The position numbers and the translations under genes were made by a program. Under the pieces are notes generated by a model. The model saw only the letters and a program-made list of their open reading frames with translations, made no database searches and was not told where the DNA came from. DNA of 64,000 bases from assembly GCF_003957375.1 (NCBI RefSeq), contig NZ_CP025473.1, positions 401,001 to 465,000 on the forward strand, given 5' to 3'. Within the stretch, counting starts at the first letter, position 1. Each line of letters opens with the position of its first letter. This DNA comes from Enterococcus mundtii. GTDB taxonomy: Bacteria; Bacillota; Bacilli; Lactobacillales; Enterococcaceae. This document shows positions 40,420 through 49,910 of the stretch, in pieces.

Positions 40420-40468
40420 CCAATAATGCAACTTTCCAGCGCCTATTTAGGTGGAGTAAGATATATAA

Positions 40469-40519
40469 AAAGAACCAGAACTCAGAAGTATTCCATCGAC
40501 TTCTGAGTTTTGGTTCTTT
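40469..40519. terminator. Terminator downstream of the NlpC/P60 hydrolase
   Basis: Arms AAAGAACCAGAACTCAGAAGT and ACTTCTGAGTTTTGGTTCTTT. It acts on the leftward hydrolase gene. Confidence 0.8.
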
Positions 40520-40538
40520 GATAGGGTGTCCATTTTTT

Positions 40539-42680
40539 CTATCTCAAAAATTGTTTCATCCGAAAGACACGGTCAATGTTTAAGCGACTAACAAGTGGCT
40601 GATCGGTTTCTTTGATCGTTACAGAAAGTTTCTGTGGGATCTCTCTCACTGAAAAATGATGCCATAGGTCCCAGAAAGAAGCAAATCTTAATTCTGATAG
40701 ATATAGAAGTGAAGGTTTTCTTTGATTGAACAAAGAAATGGTCATTCTAGATGAGGTAGACGAAGAATTTCGCCAACGAGTGGGAACGATAAAGGAATCC
40801 ATTCGCTCATTTGTTTCAGAATCTTGTATTTCTTGTTTTTTTGGTTCATCATATTGCGTCAAGTCATAGGCTTCAATGATGGCATTCAATTTTCTAGAAT
40901 ATTGTCGATCTGTCGCATAGCGCCCTTCTAAATATTTCGTTGCATCTCGGTAATCTTTGGTCTCAGATTTCCACGTTGATTTGTAAAAATCAGTATTATG
41001 AGGCAAGCCATTTTTGATCAAATCAGCATAGTCTTCTAAGCTTTCTTTATAAGATGGATATTTACGAAATGCTGCACGAATTTGATAATTTTGCCCAGCT
41101 GCCGTTTGTTCTAAGGTATTGAAGGAAATACTACTCCCTTTATAAGCGCCCTTGATCCCAAAAAGATTATAGTTCGGTGAACGAGAAAGCAAGCTGTTAC
41201 CAGAACCACTTTCTAGGATAGCTTGTGCCATCATAACAGAAGCATAAATATTTTCTTCTTGTCCAATTTCTCGAGCGTCCTCAGCGATTTTTGCAACAAA
41301 TTGATCTGTTGTTTGATTTTGTGCGAAATGAAATGAGTCGTTGATTCCATCTAAAATCGTTGAGCTAGCTAATGAATTTGTCGCTCGTGGTAAACCAGCT
41401 ATATCGACACGTAAGGCAAAGTCGGGTCTGTAATCCTTGATAGAAGTGATCCGCAAATGGTCACCCGGCTGAGGAGCATGGATGTAATTCCCATTACCAA
41501 TATAAATACCTACATGATGGGTAGTACCAGAAGCAGGGCCCCAAAAGACTAAATCGCCCGGTTGAGCATTCTCGACAGGGATTTGTGTACCAGCATATTG
41601 TTGTTCCCCTGTCCAACCTCCAATCGAATGGCCAGTTACTTTTTTATAGATGTAATAAGTCAAACCAGAACAATCGAAAGTCGTAGGACCTTTGGCACCC
41701 CAGATATATGGTTTTCCCAGCTGACGATACGCTTCTTTTACAAGTGCTTGTTGAATGCTCGTTGTGTTGGCCGGTAAAATTGCTTCGATCGGTGTTTTTA
41801 CAACAAAATCAGATGATTCTGAAGCTAGGTTTTCAATTCGATCGGGCATCTGTGGCCGATTCGTATTTGTTGTCTGGTTTGGAGATGAGCCATTATTGTT
41901 TGTTGATCCTGTAGAACCGTTTGTATTGCCAGTATTATTTGACGAACTTGGTGGTTGTGAAGGATTCGCTGTATTTCCTGTAGTTGAATTTCCGTTGTTG
42001 TTGCCATTATTTCCCGCATTGCCAGTGTTGCCATTATTACCACTATCCGGAATATCTGGAGTAACTGGCGTTGGCTCAGAAGAATCTGTCGTTTCTTCTT
42101 CTGGGGATGTTGGTTCAGAAGGGGAAGTCGACGACTCAAACTTCGCGGAGATCGTTAAATCAGTCACACCAACTGTAAACAGTTGTTTGGTGTAGTCGAT
42201 TTCTTGCGCACCTTCGATTTTGACAGAAACTAATTGTTCTTTTGTTTCAGGTGTGATCATATATGTAACTTTGGTTCCTTCTTCTAAGTCTTTGACTTTG
42301 CCAGACTTAGAAATCTCTAGAAAATCTTCTTCTGTGTACTCTCTTGTTTTGATCTCAGATTTTTCTTTCTCTTCATCAACGATCTTCAATTTGATTTTTC
42401 CACGTAAATTCCGAGCAATCGATAGCGTACGAGTAGCTGTTTCGGTCGTTTCCTCTGTGGATTCCTCTGTGCTAGTGCTATCGGAAGAATCAGTTGAAGA
42501 ACTTGAGAGCGTGGAATCATTAGTACTTGAATCGGCCGTAGCTGAAGGTGACTCAGCTACGATCGTGGTTTCGGATGTCTGTGTTCGCCTGATTGTAGCA
42601 AACACAGGCTGTGTAGATAACAAAGTTGGAGCAATCAGCCAAGATGCTGCAAGTAGGCGTATTGCTGTTTTTTTCTTCAT
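40539..42680 (-). CDS. Two-domain cell-wall hydrolase: NlpC/P60 plus GH73 glucosaminidase
   Basis: A 713-aa secreted protein. After a signal peptide (residues 1-30) come a Ser/Thr-rich stretch (35-85), a charged region (95-200), and a low-complexity Asn/Gly/Ser/Pro linker (about 200-290). An NlpC/P60 endopeptidase follows (about 310-430; catalytic Cys in FDCSGLTYYI, His in HHVGIYIG). Then comes a glucosaminidase domain (about 460-620; AQAILESGSGNSLLS with the catalytic Glu, YNLFGIKG), and a basic tail of about 80 residues with no known anchor. The start MKKKTA at 42680 has AAGGAG 9-10 nt upstream. It probably cleaves peptidoglycan at two bonds. Confidence 0.87.
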   Translation of the reverse strand: MKKKTAIRLLAASWLIAPTLLSTQPVFATIRRTQTSETTIVAESPSATADSSTNDSTLSSSSTDSSDSTSTEESTEETTETATRTLSIARNLRGKIKLKIVDEEKEKSEIKTREYTEEDFLEISKSGKVKDLEEGTKVTYMITPETKEQLVSVKIEGAQEIDYTKQLFTVGVTDLTISAKFESSTSPSEPTSPEEETTDSSEPTPVTPDIPDSGNNGNTGNAGNNGNNNGNSTTGNTANPSQPPSSSNNTGNTNGSTGSTNNNGSSPNQTTNTNRPQMPDRIENLASESSDFVVKTPIEAILPANTTSIQQALVKEAYRQLGKPYIWGAKGPTTFDCSGLTYYIYKKVTGHSIGGWTGEQQYAGTQIPVENAQPGDLVFWGPASGTTHHVGIYIGNGNYIHAPQPGDHLRITSIKDYRPDFALRVDIAGLPRATNSLASSTILDGINDSFHFAQNQTTDQFVAKIAEDAREIGQEENIYASVMMAQAILESGSGNSLLSRSPNYNLFGIKGAYKGSSISFNTLEQTAAGQNYQIRAAFRKYPSYKESLEDYADLIKNGLPHNTDFYKSTWKSETKDYRDATKYLEGRYATDRQYSRKLNAIIEAYDLTQYDEPKKQEIQDSETNERMDSFIVPTRWRNSSSTSSRMTISLFNQRKPSLLYLSELRFASFWDLWHHFSVREIPQKLSVTIKETDQPLVSRLNIDRVFRMKQFLR

Positions 42681-43082
42681 AACGAAATACTCCTTTTCTT
42701 TTTCCACAGTTGCACTAATAAAGTGGCATCTGTTCTGTCAGTTGCTTGATTCCGTGAATATATTCAATCATGATTCACGAATAAAAAACAAATAAACATT
42801 GGACAAAAATATTAAGTAGCCATTCATTACGTTTGAACATTCATTGTTTGATGTACCCTATTTCATTTGTGGGGGCACAAATTTTGGGGGAAATGAGTAC
42901 ACTTACTATAAGTTTACCAAAGATTTATAAATTCTTCAAAACATTTCGTTAAATAACCAACGTAAAAAAAAAGCCCAAGTTGTGGGCTTTTTATGGAAGA
43001 AATAAAAATATAAAATAACGTATCGTTTTAAAAACCAATGACAACAGGTTCAGTCATCATTGGTTCGCAACAAATATTCGTG
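42681..43082. other. Intergenic region with two terminator-like hairpins
   Basis: No gene is supported. A hairpin AAAAAGCCCA/TGGGCTTTTT lies at 42967-42992, and a second, imperfect one around AACCAATGA/TCATTGGTT at 43030-43066 probably ends the LacI-family gene. The AT-rich stretch 42720-42960 should contain the hydrolase promoter. Confidence 0.5.
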
Positions 43083-44111
43083 TTATTGAGGGGCGGAGAG
43101 ATCGAGCGATTGAGTCGAGGAACGTTGGATCAACTCTACGGGCAATAAAAGTTCTTCCCAGGATTTATCAGGGTGTTGGATGCGTTCTAAGAGTAAACGA
43201 GCAGTCGCTTTACCTAACTCTAAAATGGGTTGAGCAATGGTCGTTAATTTAGGTTTCATGTACTCACACATATCAATATTGTCATAGCCAATGATGCTAT
43301 AATCTTCGGGAATGAGTTTATCATGCTCCGCTAATCCGCGATATACACCAAAAGCTAGTTCGTCATTTAATGCGAAGATCGCTGTAACAGCAGAAGAAAG
43401 TAAATCAGGAACGATTTCATAGCCCCCTTTTTTTGAAAAGTGAGTAGGGAACCAATGAATCTGTTTCTCAGAATGATCCACATGTTTACACGCTGCTAAA
43501 AAACCATCTATCCGATTTTGGACATTTTGCGGTGTTTGTTGTGGATAGACTAAAGCAATTTCCTGATGGCCTAAGCCTAGTAGATGCTCACCGGCTAAGT
43601 ACCCACCTTGATAATCATCTGTTAAGACGGCATCACTAGAACCTTCTGCTTTTTTCTGATCTAATACGATAAATGGTTTCCCTTGTTTCTTCAAAGAAAC
43701 TTGGAGGGCTTTCGTTGAGACAGCCGAAGAGGCAATAATAAAACCGTCGACACCACGTTGCGTCAACTCAAGTAAATAATCCGTTTCTTTTTGATGATCA
43801 AAATCTGCATTGCATAGAATCGTGACAAAATTTTGTTGGTAAAGATAGTCTTCTATCCCTTGCATCAACATATTGAAAAAAGGATTGGTGATATCAGGGA
43901 CAAGGACACCGATTGTTTTTGTTTTCTTTGTGATCATTTGACGTGCAATGTAATCGGGTTGGTAACCTAATTCTTCTCTGGCTTTTACTACTTTTTTGAC
44001 CGTATCTGGATGGAATTTTGCTTCATTGCCATTCAAGATCAGTGAGACAGTTGCGATGGATACACCTGAATGTTTCGCAACGTCTTTGATCGTCACTTTT
44101 TTCTTTGCCAT
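43083..44111 (-). CDS. LacI-family regulator (RbsR-like)
   Basis: A 342-aa regulator with N-terminal helix-turn-helix (TIKDVAKHSGVSIATVSLIL, residues 7-26) and a sugar-binding domain resembling RbsR (NPFFNMLMQGIEDYLYQQ, GFIIASSAVS, IIGYDNIDMCEYMKP). No sugar-utilisation genes adjoin it, so its targets lie elsewhere. AGGAG lies upstream of ATG at 44111. Confidence 0.85.
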   Translation of the reverse strand: MAKKKVTIKDVAKHSGVSIATVSLILNGNEAKFHPDTVKKVVKAREELGYQPDYIARQMITKKTKTIGVLVPDITNPFFNMLMQGIEDYLYQQNFVTILCNADFDHQKETDYLLELTQRGVDGFIIASSAVSTKALQVSLKKQGKPFIVLDQKKAEGSSDAVLTDDYQGGYLAGEHLLGLGHQEIALVYPQQTPQNVQNRIDGFLAACKHVDHSEKQIHWFPTHFSKKGGYEIVPDLLSSAVTAIFALNDELAFGVYRGLAEHDKLIPEDYSIIGYDNIDMCEYMKPKLTTIAQPILELGKATARLLLERIQHPDKSWEELLLPVELIQRSSTQSLDLSAPQ

Positions 44112-44211
44112 TACTATACTCCTATCTCTTTCTTAGTGTCATTTTCCCATGAATACGTAAAGAAGTAAATGATGATTCTGTGATATTCGTCATCTTGCAC
44201 ACCCTAGAACC

Positions 44212-44330
44212 AAATAAACGATGTTCCAGAGGTAAAACTTCAATAATAAGTCAAAAAAATCAAAAAATGAAAAAGCCATTTTAGCTTTTCCTCTCTTATG
44301 ACTCAGTACTAATCGCTTCTCTCACGACCT
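44212..44330. repeat. Intergenic palindromic repeat, copy A
   Basis: A unit of about 119 nt beginning AATAAACGATGTTC and ending CTCACGACCT, with an internal imperfect palindrome around GCCATTTTAGC. It is followed directly by copy B, and two related units lie at 52.98-53.18 kb. Confidence 0.65.
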
Positions 44331-44333
44331 CTT

Positions 44334-44448
44334 GTAAATGGTGTTCAAGGCGCAACACTTCGGACATAAGACAAAAGATAAAAAATGAAAGAACCATTTT
44401 CTATTTTTCTGTCTTATGCCTCTGTGCTGAATGCGCCTTTCGCAACCT
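44334..44448. repeat. Intergenic palindromic repeat, copy B
   Basis: Tandem relative of copy A (GGTGTTC near the start, TTTCGCAACCT at the end). Its interior can fold as CATAAGACA(G)AAA... / ...TTTCTGTCTTATG, a long hairpin. No coding capacity is apparent. Confidence 0.65.
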
Positions 44449-44468
44449 CCTCTTTTGAAAAGGTTTTT

Positions 44469-44497
44469 TTCACAACCTTTCATTTCAGTGTTAAAAT
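44469..44497 (+). promoter_or_regulatory. Putative promoter of the MacB-like ABC operon
   Basis: TTCACA (44469-44474), a 17-nt spacer and TAAAAT (44492-44497), 54 nt before the ATPase gene. Confidence 0.5.
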
Positions 44498-44550
44498 ATA
44501 AGAGATTTACCAGATAGATAAATAAACGGGAGAATGAAGGTGGAAGTTTT

Positions 44551-45252
44551 ATGAAATATGTAGAAGTAAAAAATGAATTTAAGCGTTACCAGATGGGCGA
44601 AACAACGATTACAGCGAATGACGATATTTCATTCTCCATTGAAAAAGGAGAATTAGTGATCATTCTTGGGCCTAGTGGAGCAGGGAAATCAACGGTATTG
44701 AATATTTTAGGTGGGATGGATACACCGGATGAGGGACAGATCATTATTGATGAAACAGATATTGCTCAATTCAATGACAAACAATTAACGGCTTATCGCC
44801 GGACAGATGTTGGCTTTGTTTTTCAATTTTATAATCTTGTTCCTAACTTAACTGCAAAAGAAAATGTTGAATTGGCTACAGAAGTTTCGCCAAATGCGTT
44901 AGATCCTGTAGAAGTTTTGACACAAGTTGGGCTTGCGCACCGGTTGAATAATTTCCCATCACAATTATCAGGGGGCGAACAACAACGTGTGTCGATTGCA
45001 CGAGCGCTTGCGAAAAACCCGAAATTATTACTTTGTGATGAACCAACTGGCGCATTGGATTTTGAAACAGGAAAACAAGTATTGAAATTGTTGCAAAATG
45101 CTAGTCGTGAACATGGCAATACCGTTTTGATCATTACACATAACTCGGCTTTAGCGCCAATCGCTGATCGAGTAATCCATATCAATGATGCAAAAGTCCG
45201 TGCAGTCGAATTGAATGAACAGCCTTCATCTATCGATGAACTTGTTTGGTAA
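44551..45252 (+). CDS. ABC transporter ATPase (MacB/LolD-like)
   Basis: A 233-aa ATPase with Walker A GPSGAGKS, Q-loop FVFQFYNLVPNLTAKEN, signature LSGGEQQR and Walker B LLLCDEPTGALDFETGK. It pairs with the large permease that starts 11 bp downstream. Substrate unknown. Confidence 0.9.
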   Translation: MKYVEVKNEFKRYQMGETTITANDDISFSIEKGELVIILGPSGAGKSTVLNILGGMDTPDEGQIIIDETDIAQFNDKQLTAYRRTDVGFVFQFYNLVPNLTAKENVELATEVSPNALDPVEVLTQVGLAHRLNNFPSQLSGGEQQRVSIARALAKNPKLLLCDEPTGALDFETGKQVLKLLQNASREHGNTVLIITHNSALAPIADRVIHINDAKVRAVELNEQPSSIDELVW

Positions 45253-45263
45253 GGAGGTTTGCC

Positions 45264-47975
45264 ATGAAAAATAGAACTTACCTCAAAGCAGGATTTCGTG
45301 AAATACGCCAATCAAAAGGACGCTTTATCGCGATTATATTGATCATTTTACTCGGCACGCTCTTATATGTAGGCGTCAAGACAGCCGGTCCTGTGATGCA
45401 AAAAACGATGGATGAATATGTCAGGGCAGGTAAACTCTCTGATCTACAGATCGTTTCGACAGCAGGATTGACGAAAGAAGATGTTGCAGAAGCAGAGAAA
45501 CTCTCACATGTAACCGTTGAAACGGGCAAACAACTATATTACGCGAATGCCAATAAAAATGAAGTTGTCCAAGTATTCTCTTATGCTCCAGATATGAAAC
45601 AAAATCAGTTGACGGTGATCGATGGTTACTTGCCACAATCGGATGATGAACTTGTACTAGATGAGAAGGCAAAAAATCAAGGATACAGCATCGGTGACAC
45701 CTACACGATTGAATCAGATGACTTGAAAGAGACGGCGTACAAGATTACAGGTTTTGTACGCTCGCCGTTATTCATCAATAATTTAGAACGAGGTTTTGCA
45801 AATGTAGGGAATGGGAGTATTGATTACTTTGCCTATGTCCCCAAAGATAATTTTAAAACAGATATCCAATCCGTTTTATATCTTGACTTTGCAAATGTCG
45901 ACGATTTAAATACGTACAGTGAAGAATACCAAGAAGAGATGGAAAAAAACATCGAAAAGCTGGAAGTGTTGTTTGAAGAGCGACCGCAGCAACGTTTAGA
46001 ACAGTTGAAGCAAGAGGGCAAGGATGCTTTAGCACCTGCAAAACAAGAAATCGCAGCCGGGAAATCACAAGTGGTAGATGCGAAAAGTCAATTAGAAGCA
46101 GCAAGAACGCAGATTGATCAACAACGTCAAGTCTTGGATCAGTTACCTGAACCGCAGCGAACGCCGGCATTGAGTGCTTTAGCGGAACAAGAAAGTCAAT
46201 TATCAGAACAAGAAGCACAATTGACAACAAAAGAAGCGGAGCTAACAGAGGCCGAAGCGTCTATTGCGGAGAATGAAGAAAAAATCAATGAATTAGCCAA
46301 GCCAACTTATCTTTTCCAAGAGCGATCGGAAAATGTCGGCTTTCAGGAATTTGGCGATCTAGCTGAACGCATCGCAGCCATCGCAAATGTCTTTCCAGTC
46401 TTTTTCTTCTTTATTGCAGCGTTGATCACTTTTACCACGATGACACGGATGGTAGAAGAAAATAGACGAGAAATCGGTACATTGAAAGCCTTAGGATACA
46501 GTAAATTGGAGATTGCCAAAAAATATGCCATTTATGCTTGTCTCGCTTCAGGTATCGGAATTATTTTAGGAACGATATTAGGAACCAATCTTTTGCCTCG
46601 GATCATTTTCGAGCTTTCAAACGAACGTTATGATATTGGCAGTGCGGTGATTTTCTATGATTGGCCACCAATCATCCAAGCAGCTATTGCGTTCTTCATT
46701 GCTGCTTTTGGTGCAGCGATGTTAGTTCTATTCAAAGATCTACGCGAACGACCAGCTGCTTTGTTACAGCCTAAAGCACCGAAACCAGGGAAAAGAATTC
46801 TTTTAGAATACATTACTCCTCTTTGGTCACGTTTAAGCTTCAACCAAAAAATCAGTTATCGTAATCTTTTCCGTTATAAATCACGGATGTTCATGGCAAT
46901 CATCGGAATTGCCGGTTGTGCAGGATTGATGGTTGCAGGAGTTGGGCTAAAGGATTCGCTTAGCTCGGTTTCTGCCAAACAGTTTGGACCAATCATTGAT
47001 TATCAAGCGATCGTAACGACCAATCAAACTGATGAAACGAGTCAAAAAGAAATCAATGACGCAATGGATGATCAAGCGAAGATCACTGATCGTTTAGCGG
47101 TTGATTCGCAAACGATTGAACTACGTAAAAAAGGCCAAGCATCACAAAGTTTGACATTGATGGTACCAGAAAATGAACAAGCATTAGAAACGTTCATCCA
47201 TTTGAAAACAACTGACGATCAATCGGTAGAACTACCAGATCATGGGCTTGCGATTACACGCAAAGCGGCCGAATTATTCGATTTATCTGTCGGTGATACG
47301 GTGGAAATGTATGATGACGATCAACAAAAATTAAATGGAACGGTGGCAGTCATTTTGCAAAATTATTTGGGTAATTTTGTCTATATGAGTCCAACGTATT
47401 ATGAAGAGATTTCTGGACAGCAAATGACGACAAATGCGTATTTACTCAAAACAGAAAAGATGTCGAAAGAAGAAGAGGATACGCTCTCAGAAGAATTACT
47501 GAAAACGGGGGCGGTCACTAATACCTCATTTATTTCGACACAGATCAAGAACCAAGAAGAATCTCTTTCAAATTTAGATGCAGTGGTCATCATTTTCGTC
47601 GTTCTATCTGGTTTATTGGCGTTTATCGTTTTATACAATTTAACGAATATCAATATCTCTGAACGAGTACGAGAGCTTTCTACGATCAAAGTATTAGGCT
47701 TTTTTGATAAAGAAGTCACGATGTACATCGTTCGAGAAAATATCATCTTTACTTTATTAGGGATTTTTGGAGGATTTGGGATCGGTTATGTGCTGACCGA
47801 CTTTATTTTACGCCAAGCTTCAATGGAATCAGTGATTTTTCCGTTAGTTATTACCTGGGTTGCTTATACACTATCCGCTGCTTTGACGATTCTATTCACG
47901 GTGATCGTGATGATCGTCACTCATTTCAAATTGAAGCATATTGATATGATCGATGCATTGAAATCAAATGAATAA
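45264..47975 (+). CDS. Large FtsX-type ABC permease with coiled coil
   Basis: A 903-aa membrane protein. An N-terminal helix is followed by an extracytoplasmic region with a long Gln/Glu/Ala-rich coiled coil (about residues 240-350, VDAKSQLEAARTQIDQQRQV). Then come three FtsX helices (about 380-500), a second helix and extracytoplasmic domain, and three C-terminal FtsX helices. ATG at 45264 follows TAAGGAGGT; an upstream in-frame TTG at 45246 lies before this site. With the ATPase it should form a mechanotransmission exporter. The coiled coil suggests work across the cell wall. Confidence 0.87.
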   Translation: MKNRTYLKAGFREIRQSKGRFIAIILIILLGTLLYVGVKTAGPVMQKTMDEYVRAGKLSDLQIVSTAGLTKEDVAEAEKLSHVTVETGKQLYYANANKNEVVQVFSYAPDMKQNQLTVIDGYLPQSDDELVLDEKAKNQGYSIGDTYTIESDDLKETAYKITGFVRSPLFINNLERGFANVGNGSIDYFAYVPKDNFKTDIQSVLYLDFANVDDLNTYSEEYQEEMEKNIEKLEVLFEERPQQRLEQLKQEGKDALAPAKQEIAAGKSQVVDAKSQLEAARTQIDQQRQVLDQLPEPQRTPALSALAEQESQLSEQEAQLTTKEAELTEAEASIAENEEKINELAKPTYLFQERSENVGFQEFGDLAERIAAIANVFPVFFFFIAALITFTTMTRMVEENRREIGTLKALGYSKLEIAKKYAIYACLASGIGIILGTILGTNLLPRIIFELSNERYDIGSAVIFYDWPPIIQAAIAFFIAAFGAAMLVLFKDLRERPAALLQPKAPKPGKRILLEYITPLWSRLSFNQKISYRNLFRYKSRMFMAIIGIAGCAGLMVAGVGLKDSLSSVSAKQFGPIIDYQAIVTTNQTDETSQKEINDAMDDQAKITDRLAVDSQTIELRKKGQASQSLTLMVPENEQALETFIHLKTTDDQSVELPDHGLAITRKAAELFDLSVGDTVEMYDDDQQKLNGTVAVILQNYLGNFVYMSPTYYEEISGQQMTTNAYLLKTEKMSKEEEDTLSEELLKTGAVTNTSFISTQIKNQEESLSNLDAVVIIFVVLSGLLAFIVLYNLTNINISERVRELSTIKVLGFFDKEVTMYIVRENIIFTLLGIFGGFGIGYVLTDFILRQASMESVIFPLVITWVAYTLSAALTILFTVIVMIVTHFKLKHIDMIDALKSNE

Positions 47976-47992
47976 CGAGTGGGAGGAATAAG

Positions 47993-48295
47993 ATGAGTAT
48001 TACTGTGAATATCCTATATAGCGGTAAAGAAGGCAATGCAAAGGCATTTGCCCAAGAAATGACAGAGCGAGGGATCGTCGAACGCATTCGTGTGCAAGAA
48101 GGGAATGAGCGTTATGAGTATTTTATTCCTTTAGAAGATGCTGAATCGATCTTATTGGTGGATCGCTGGACAGATCAAGAAGCAATCGATCATCACCACA
48201 AATCAGAGATGATGATGGAGATTGCTGAATTACGAAAAAAATATCATCTGAAGATGAAGGTCCAACGTTTCATTGATGAACCAACAGAAAGATAA
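47993..48295 (+). CDS. Antibiotic-biosynthesis-monooxygenase-like (ABM) protein
   Basis: A 100-aa single-domain ferredoxin-like alpha-beta-barrel protein. The pattern EGNERYEYFIPLEDAESILL, then VDRWTDQEAIDHHHKSEMMM, is typical of YgiN/ABM proteins, some of which oxidise quinols and others of which have no known substrate. It follows the ABC permease by 17 bp with GGGAGGA upstream, so it is probably in the same operon. Confidence 0.8.
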   Translation: MSITVNILYSGKEGNAKAFAQEMTERGIVERIRVQEGNERYEYFIPLEDAESILLVDRWTDQEAIDHHHKSEMMMEIAELRKKYHLKMKVQRFIDEPTER

Positions 48296-48310
48296 ATCGA
48301 TATTTATGAT

Positions 48311-48360
48311 CCGTTTATTGCTTATTCTTGAAAAACAAGATAGCAATAAACGGTTTTTTT
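48311..48360 (+). terminator. Terminator of the ABC-ABM operon
   Basis: Arms CCGTTTATTGC and GCAATAAACGG followed by T7. Confidence 0.85.
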
Positions 48361-48406
48361 GTTGAAAGGATAGAGGAGAATAGCTAAAGAGAGCCTTAGT
48401 GTAAAG

Positions 48407-48443
48407 CAAAAAAAGGATAAACGGTAAATTTCCCCGTTTATCC
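48407..48443 (-). terminator. Terminator of the first AI-2E-type gene
   Basis: On the minus strand GGATAAACGGGG / CCGTTTATCC is followed by T7. Confidence 0.75.
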
Positions 48444-48460
48444 CCCGTTTATTCCTAGGA

Positions 48461-49555
48461 CTATTCAGTTGGATAAGTTGAATTAGATGTATCAGTAGTG
48501 TTCTTAAAGCGAATAAAGCTACGGATCATCTCCCGAATGATCGTATACGTTGGCAATACGAGGATCATTCCTAATAAGCCAAACAAGTTCCCAGCGACAA
48601 GTAAAAGAAAAACAGTCGCAATTGGATGGATATGAATCATCTTATTCATCACTAGAGGAGATACCAGGTAAGATTCCCCAAATTGAATCAAGGTGATGAA
48701 AGCCACTAAGAGTAAGGCTGTTTTAACGTCTTGACTTAATGCGTACAGTAAAGCCGGTGCAGCACCAATAAACGGACCAAAATAAGGAATGATATCCATC
48801 AATCCACAAATCAAGGCAAGTAATAACGCATTTGGCAAGCCTAATACTTTAAAAACAAGATAACTCCCCACACCTACATACGTACAGACTAAAAGCTTGC
48901 CACTAATATAGGTCGAAGCTGCTAAATGGAAATCATGGCACCAATCTCTGACTAACTGATGGAATTTCTTAGGCGTGTAGCGTGTCAATATAGCTGGAAT
49001 CCTGTCGCCATCTTTGAACATATAAATCAATAAGAGCGGAATCGTAAAGAGAATGATCGCAGAGCGCGAAACGATTTCGAATACATTGACTAAACTTGAA
49101 GTGGCACCTGAAACAAATTGTAAAACAAAACGTGTCAATTGGTTCAATTCCAGTGTATCAATAAATGGGAGCAAGCGTTCTTCTAATAAGGAACCATCTA
49201 GATTCTCTGCCAAAACATAAAGAATTTGAGGAACCTGACCGATAAATCTACTGATTTCCAAAATGATGATCGGTAAAACCACTTGTACGGTCAAATACAC
49301 AGTTAACAAAATCAGTAGCATCATTAGTGTGACCGCAAGCGTTCTTGATTTTATATATTTGAGGAGTTGATTGTATATTGGAAGAAAAATATAAAAAACG
49401 AAAACTGAAATCAAGATTGGCAAGAAGATACTTGCCATGATCGCTTCGAGTGGCCTGAAAATAAAAGTGATCTTAGAAAAAATAAAAATAGTGATTCCTG
49501 TCAAGCTAAGTAAAACAAGTGTTGCAAATAATTTGGAACGTTTTAAAAAAGTCAT
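48461..49555 (-). CDS. AI-2E family transporter (PerM/YdiK type), paralogue 1
   Basis: A 364-aa membrane protein with about eight hydrophobic segments. Family motifs near the C-terminus are GLMDIIPYFGPFIGAAPALL and VSPLVMNKMIHIHPI. Members are reported as AI-2 exporters or Na+(Li+)/H+ antiporters, so the function here is not settled. A paralogue lies at 51.7-52.9 kb, and the trehalose-6-phosphate hydrolase gene sits between them. Confidence 0.88.
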   Translation of the reverse strand: MTFLKRSKLFATLVLLSLTGITIFIFSKITFIFRPLEAIMASIFLPILISVFVFYIFLPIYNQLLKYIKSRTLAVTLMMLLILLTVYLTVQVVLPIIILEISRFIGQVPQILYVLAENLDGSLLEERLLPFIDTLELNQLTRFVLQFVSGATSSLVNVFEIVSRSAIILFTIPLLLIYMFKDGDRIPAILTRYTPKKFHQLVRDWCHDFHLAASTYISGKLLVCTYVGVGSYLVFKVLGLPNALLLALICGLMDIIPYFGPFIGAAPALLYALSQDVKTALLLVAFITLIQFGESYLVSPLVMNKMIHIHPIATVFLLLVAGNLFGLLGMILVLPTYTIIREMIRSFIRFKNTTDTSNSTYPTE

Positions 49556-49829
49556 AGTAGAGATCCTCCGCTTTTTGGCTTTTTATCGTTTAGGGGATGT
49601 ATGAAAAAAGCATGTTACTTGAAGACTGTTCAATCGATTTTAGATGCTACAAGCTGATTTATATCACGACCCTATACTTAAATATAACATAACTAAAAGA
49701 ATTTATTTTCTTGAAAAAGAAATTTGTCAAAAAATAAATAGTTAAATGAATTGAGCGCGACGTGAATGATCGATTTAACGTAAAATATTTGCTTGAAAAA
49801 TGATGGCACATATTTCCTAGCGTGATTGA

Positions 49830-49858
49830 TTTACAAACGCTTACGTTTCATATATAAT
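49830..49858 (+). promoter_or_regulatory. treC promoter with overlapping cre-like site
   Basis: TTTACA (49830-49835), a 17-nt spacer and TATAAT (49853-49858). TTACAAACGCTTACG (49831-49845) matches the cre consensus at 13 of 15 positions, which suggests CcpA catabolite repression. The remainder of 49556-49829 holds nothing recognisable. Confidence 0.7.
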
Positions 49859-49867
49859 TGGGTTATA

Positions 49868-49885
49868 AACTTGTATATATAAGTT
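49868..49885 (+). promoter_or_regulatory. TreR-type operator
   Basis: An 18-bp near-perfect palindrome AACTTGTATATATAAGTT just downstream of the -10. It contains TTGTATATATAA, one base from the TTGTATATACAA operator described for Bacillus TreR. Confidence 0.65.
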
Positions 49886-49910
49886 AAAAATCAGCTGGAG
49901 GTACAGGCTT

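Noticed and set aside
41825..42139. Tandem-like repeats as a possible CRISPR array
   Set aside because: The repetition is a low-complexity Asn/Gly/Ser coding linker with no regular repeat-spacer period.
42220..42795. Open frame of 191 codons on the plus strand opposite the wall hydrolase
   Set aside because: It is antisense to the Ser/Thr-rich part of a well-supported gene; its Val/Ser-rich composition simply mirrors that repeat region, and no ribosome site precedes it.
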